The notes beneath the pieces are model-generated. The model had not been told where the DNA came from. It ran no database searches and saw only the letters and a program-made list of their open reading frames with translations. A stretch of DNA of 64,000 nt, taken from assembly GCA_020002185.1 (NCBI GenBank), contig CM034533.1, positions 50,244,418 through 50,308,417 of the forward strand, read 5' to 3'. This document shows positions 63,301 through 64,000 of the stretch, in pieces; position 1 is the first letter of the stretch, and every line of letters begins with the position of its first letter. The position numbers and the translations under genes were made by a program. The DNA is from Paraescarpia echinospica (Eukaryota; Annelida; Polychaeta; Sabellida; Siboglinidae).

Positions 63301-63653
63301 GTATCGAGACTTGTTTATTCAGCAGGTGGTACTAAATATTTCACGTCCAATGCAGGCTCTAAGACAAAATGTCCTGGCTGTTTGGACAAATAATACCCAA
63401 ATGCCACAACGCTTATTGGAAAAAATTATATTCCTAATAATCTTGGATGCTATAAGTGTTAATTATTAATGTTATCATCAGTGTAAGAAATTAATTAAAT
63501 GAAATTGTTTTGTACTTTTTAAAGAAATGACAAATTCGATAATTGTTTTTTTTTCAGCATGTGCTACTGAATGTACCGCGTGCACTGGAGGTACCAGTGC
63601 AGAGTGCTCCGCCTGCACGGCTGGATACTACCTAGATACCACGACGTGCACTG
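45302..63653 (+). CDS. Secreted protein with tandem 32-residue six-cysteine modules (multi-exon, 3' end beyond window)
   Basis: A signal-peptide exon (45302-45380) is followed by a 99-nt exon (46924-47022) and at least 22 intact 96-nt A exons between 47873 and 63653. All boundaries are phase 1, so any number of exons can be joined in frame. Each A exon encodes C-x3-C-x2-C-x7-C-x2-C-x10-C; exon 2 has C-x6-C-x2-C-x4-C-x2-C-x11-C. The product would be an extracellular cysteine-rich rod resembling furin-like, growth-factor-receptor or TNFR-type repeats. I do not recognise a named orthologue or infer a function. No transmembrane or GPI signal is seen, because the 3' end is outside the window. The array is interrupted by a CR1 copy beside an assembly gap (48734-51047) and an insertion at 56.8-57.6 kb, so the true exon number is larger. 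An alternative reading as many small single-exon genes is less likely (see rejected items). Confidence 0.8.
45480..46720 (-). pseudogene. Non-LTR reverse transcriptase remnant inside intron 1
   Basis: Minus-strand pieces read SKYTPLAVVQGEMAWKTSTR and EQRLTVTRLWCPLNNMDISR (46546-46364), and further left SGVAPIRFETACIECNYSPP followed by CYNCTDEIENEFHILMKC (about 45860-45720). The latter is the C-terminal Cys/His region of many invertebrate non-LTR RTs (GVAPIR.ETGRYE...C..C...IEDE.H.L..C). Frames are broken throughout. It lies antisense within the first intron. Confidence 0.75.
45895..45959. repeat. 27-bp-arm hairpin in intron 1
   Basis: TTTTGAACTTAAAACCGTAA plus TGTGCAC (45895-45921) pairs with GTGCACG... 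(45933-45959) with one mismatch. The loop is 11 nt. It sits in the retroelement remnant and looks like a local inverted duplication. Confidence 0.93.
46924..47022 (+). CDS. Exon 2: six-cysteine module
   Basis: Acceptor TTCTTCTTCCAG precedes 46924 and donor GTGAAT follows 47022. The 99-nt phase 1-1 exon encodes A-CTDGADNCATCTGSTCGTC, then ANGYYVDGGGSCA. Cysteine spacing differs from the A exons, but the C..C and GYY landmarks are shared, so it is probably the least derived member of the array. Confidence 0.8.
47281..47352 (+). pseudogene. A1: chimeric A exon without acceptor
   Basis: The 3' two thirds of an A exon (GGTSAECSVCMAGYYLDTTT) with donor GTAACA is fused to intron sequence of the C type (TTTGAATAAAATAACTGTCG). 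No AG acceptor precedes it, so it should be skipped. Confidence 0.75.
47873..47968 (+). CDS. A exon (A2)
   Basis: Acceptor TTTTTTTTCAG, donor GTAACA. The module has all six cysteines and the TAGYY variant at positions 20-24. It is the first intact A exon after exon 2. Confidence 0.8.
48449..48544 (+). CDS. A exon (A3)
   Basis: Acceptor TTTTTTAG, donor GTAACA, six cysteines, SAGYY variant. It is the last intact exon before the assembly gap. Confidence 0.8.
48734..49733. other. Assembly gap, exactly 1000 N
   Basis: A round-number run of N, probably a placeholder of unknown true length. Open frames reported across it are meaningless. It falls between a B/A unit of the array and the body of a CR1 copy. 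Confidence 0.99.
49734..51047 (+). mobile_element. CR1 retrotransposon, 3' part, inserted in the exon array
   Basis: The plus strand reads FLVKHNLINPSQHGFLKARS, VDIIYLDFQKAFDKVPHQRL, GVPQGSVLGPILFLIYINDL, KFADDTKVF, RRATKMIPKL and FSFSQRTVNEWNRLSDDC. It ends with the tail AATCTTGTTAAATCTTGTTA at about 51030-51047. It closely matches the minus-strand CR1 at 39-40.3 kb. The right junction runs straight into array intron sequence (AACTTTGATGTTGAAGTGTC). The left junction is hidden in the gap. Frameshifts lie near 50040, 50345 and 50780. Confidence 0.92.
51237..51270 (+). pseudogene. C-type exon remnant, internally deleted
   Basis: After acceptor TTTTTAACAG the sequence encodes DATEYFMWNAG and then jumps to CTAAATACCACAATGTGC, having lost the middle of the C exon. 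It is not usable. Confidence 0.6.
51423..51518 (+). CDS. A exon (A4)
   Basis: Acceptor TTTTTTTAG, donor GTAACA, six cysteines, TTGYY variant. First A exon after the CR1 insertion. Confidence 0.8.
51770..51865 (+). pseudogene. B exon without the stop codon
   Basis: The only complete B copy in which the TAA is TAT, so the full 96-nt frame is open: VGTKCFTCNAVAKTQC, then TGCLGSYYPNATVLI. It still lacks a GT donor (TTATTGAAAAA) and its acceptor is the weak TTGAG. It shows what the ancestral B module looked like. Confidence 0.65.
52001..52096 (+). CDS. A exon (A5)
   Basis: Acceptor TTTTTTTTAG, donor GTAACA, TAGYY variant, Thr31 changed to Ile. First exon of the 1774-bp duplicated block. Confidence 0.8.
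52616..52711 (+). CDS. A exon (A6)
   Basis: Acceptor TTTTTTCAG, strong donor GTAAGA, TTGYY variant, six cysteines. Confidence 0.8.
53195..53290 (+). CDS. A exon (A7)
   Basis: Acceptor TTTTTTTAG, donor GTAACA, SAGYY variant, six cysteines. Confidence 0.8.
53775..53870 (+). CDS. A exon (A8), duplicate of A5
   Basis: Lies 1774 bp downstream of A5 and is identical to it, including Ile31. Donor GTAACA. Confidence 0.8.
54390..54485 (+). CDS. A exon (A9), duplicate of A6
   Basis: Lies 1774 bp downstream of A6. Donor GTAAGA, TTGYY variant. Confidence 0.8.
54969..55064 (+). CDS. A exon (A10), duplicate of A7
   Basis: Lies 1774 bp downstream of A7. Donor GTAACA, SAGYY variant. Confidence 0.8.
55548..55643 (+). 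CDS. A exon (A11)
   Basis: Acceptor TTTTTTTAG, donor GTAACA, SAGYY variant, six cysteines. Confidence 0.8.
56160..56255 (+). CDS. A exon (A12)
   Basis: Acceptor TTTTTTTAG, donor GTAACA, TAGYY variant. Its downstream intron carries the divergent CAATAACACCAAGCGAGTAT block shared with A17 and A21. Confidence 0.8.
56549..56641 (+). pseudogene. C-type exon, in-frame stop
   Basis: After acceptor TTTTTTTAACAG the 93-nt frame reads DATEYFT then TAG, where the copy at 62711 has Trp. It ends ATTGAAAAC with no donor. It lacks the first cysteines of the A module. Confidence 0.7.
56774..57590. mobile_element. Insertion in array intron, TGTGGG...CCCACA termini
   Basis: Between ATAATTGTTTTTA and TAAAAGTC the normal array intron is interrupted by about 815 bp of unrelated sequence. 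It starts TGTGGGACAGTG and ends CAATGCCCACA, with inverted termini and TA on both sides. A TATA-like CCTTTATATACG lies near 57490. It could be a solo LTR (TG...CA) or a non-autonomous DNA transposon with a TA target site. No coding sequence seen. The A12-A13 distance is 1457 bp instead of about 615. Confidence 0.7.
57617..57712 (+). CDS. A exon (A13)
   Basis: Acceptor ATATTTTCAG, donor GTAAGA. CTSC variant at position 7, Thr at position 18, TTGYY. Six cysteines kept. Confidence 0.78.
58196..58291 (+). CDS. A exon (A14)
   Basis: Acceptor TTTTTTTAG, donor GTAACA, TAGYY variant. Confidence 0.8.
58809..58904 (+). CDS. A exon (A15)
   Basis: Acceptor GTATTTTCAG, donor GTAAGA, CTSC and TTGYY variants, the same subfamily as A13 and A18. 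Confidence 0.8.
59388..59483 (+). CDS. A exon (A16)
   Basis: Acceptor TTTTTTTAG, donor GTAACA, SAGYY variant. Confidence 0.8.
59967..60062 (+). CDS. A exon (A17)
   Basis: Acceptor TTTTTTTAG, donor GTAACA, SAGYY variant, followed by the divergent AACACCAAGCGAG intron type. Confidence 0.8.
60356..60448 (+). pseudogene. C-type exon, lost acceptor and stop
   Basis: The acceptor AACAG has become AACAT, and ACGTAG gives an in-frame stop as in the copy at 56549. Not usable. Confidence 0.65.
60588..60683 (+). CDS. A exon (A18)
   Basis: Acceptor TTTTTTCAG, donor GTAAGA, CTSC variant, Ser13 changed to Asn, TTGYY. Confidence 0.8.
61167..61262 (+). CDS. A exon (A19)
   Basis: Acceptor TTTTTTTAG, donor GTAACA, SAGYY variant. 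Confidence 0.8.
61746..61841 (+). CDS. A exon (A20)
   Basis: Acceptor TTTTTTTAG, donor GTAAAA (only copy with this donor), TAGYY variant. Confidence 0.78.
62322..62417 (+). CDS. A exon (A21)
   Basis: Acceptor TTTTTTTAG, donor GTAACA, TAGYY variant, followed by the divergent AACACCAAGCGAG intron type. Confidence 0.8.
62711..62803 (+). pseudogene. C-type exon with open frame but no donor
   Basis: Acceptor TTTTTTAACAG. The 93-nt frame encodes DATEYFTWNAGTKTQC, then LVCKYRYYLNATMCI, open throughout. It keeps only three cysteines, and the 3' edge ATTGAAAAC has no GT, so normal exon definition is unlikely. Confidence 0.65.
62942..63037 (+). CDS. A exon (A22)
   Basis: Acceptor TTTTTTCAG, donor GTAACA, TTGYY variant. 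Confidence 0.8.
63558..63653 (+). CDS. A exon (A23), last in window
   Basis: Acceptor TTTTTTTTCAG, donor GTAACA, TAGYY variant. A further B copy starts at 63936, so the array continues past the window. Confidence 0.8.
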
Positions 63654-64000
63654 GTAACAAAAATACTTCTAATACTATTTTGGTTTCTACACATTTTTCC
63701 TGTGCATATAGGTTGGGAAATGAAAACACAAAGCCTATATGTGTAACTTTGATGTTGAAGTGTCCGAAGTGCCATGCTTTATAATCAATGGACCCTATCG
63801 AAAACGACTGATCTGTTCTACTGCTCTGGCCAGCCAATGGTGATAATGATGATGTTGGTGAAAGGATGTAATATATAAAATGGCCTGTTTTTGAAGGTTT
63901 GAACCATATGTCAGTATCGAGACTTGTTTATTCAGCAGGTGGTACTAAATATTTCACGTCCAATGCAGGCGCTAAGACAAAATGTCCTGGCTGTTTGGAC

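Larger units (their letters stand above)
47638..63936 (+). pseudogene. B-exon series: 19 exon-like copies with stop and no donor
   Basis: Copies begin after an AG acceptor at 47638, 48218, 51770, 52382, 52964, 53543, 54156, 54738, 55317, 55929, 57965, 58577, 59157, 59736, 60936, 61515, 62091, 63323 and 63936 (the last is cut by the window end). They translate in the same phase as A exons, as VGTKCFTCNAGAETQCPGC or the subtype GGTKYFTSNAGAKTQCPGC. They then meet TAA where A exons have the first Tyr of GYY. Seventeen of the 18 complete copies share this TAA; 51770 alone has TAT. The 3' edge reads TTATTGGAAAA or TTATTGAAAAA, with no GT donor. They are dead exons or possible alternative last exons. 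Confidence 0.8.

Noticed and set aside
47842..63784. Array read as about 22 separate single-exon genes with an N-terminal MTN(L/S)IIVFLA signal
   Set aside because: The hydrophobic start is the polypyrimidine tract, and every unit has matching AG and GT sites in phase 1 at the conserved module edges. A true signal-peptide exon with a phase 1 donor lies upstream. Retained-intron products remain possible.

Overview
This is animal nuclear DNA from one scaffold, not a prokaryotic or viral sequence. The evidence is spliced exons with GT-AG boundaries, several clades of non-LTR retrotransposon (CR1, CR1/L2-like and RTE), an LTR remnant, a hAT-like terminus, a tRNA-derived SINE, long microsatellites and a 1000-base run of N (48734-49733). 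The mix resembles a repeat-rich marine invertebrate. I cannot name the species or phylum from the sequence.

Layout. 1-430 is a 26-bp minisatellite. 3434-5680 holds three fragments of non-LTR reverse transcriptase. 6254-6352 is a CA microsatellite. 7596-9134 is a second 26-bp minisatellite with higher-order structure. 10.5-11.7 kb holds two large inverted repeats. 12.0-22.0 kb is a nested retroelement district: a CR1/L2-like element (minus, about 12664-16102) sits inside an element that carries only an ORF1-like reading frame. A second copy of that ORF1 element (minus, about 21093-21690) interrupts a plus-strand reverse transcriptase (19620-22035). 22037-23128 is a 25-bp satellite. 23.4-28 kb holds a SINE, a hAT-like end, a diverged duplication and GA and GT-rich simple repeats. 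29.2-30.6 kb carries a frameshifted TatD-type hydrolase next to a probable 3' LTR. 32.9-34.25 kb is RTE. 34.4-38.2 kb holds short local duplications. 38.96-43.1 kb is an almost complete CR1 with a zinc-finger/SGNH-esterase ORF1 and an endonuclease/reverse transcriptase ORF2.

The one likely functional host gene starts at 45302 (plus strand) and runs off the right edge. Exon 1 encodes a signal peptide and ends in phase 1. Exon 2 (99 nt) encodes a six-cysteine module. Beyond it are 22 intact, nearly identical 96-nt, phase 1-1 exons (A exons), each encoding a 32-residue six-cysteine module (C-x3-C-x2-C-x7-C-x2-C-x10-C). Units repeat every ~576-580 or ~612-621 bp. Spliced together they would give a secreted or extracellular protein of tandem furin/TNFR-like or growth-factor-receptor-like cysteine repeats. 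Between the A exons lies a second series of related exon-like copies (B). These keep the acceptor and reading frame but almost always carry the same in-frame TAA and lack a GT donor. A rarer third type (C) is more decayed. This array, with live and dead or terminal exons alternating, is the most interesting feature. A CR1 copy next to the assembly gap and an ~840-bp insertion (56.8-57.6 kb) have landed in it.
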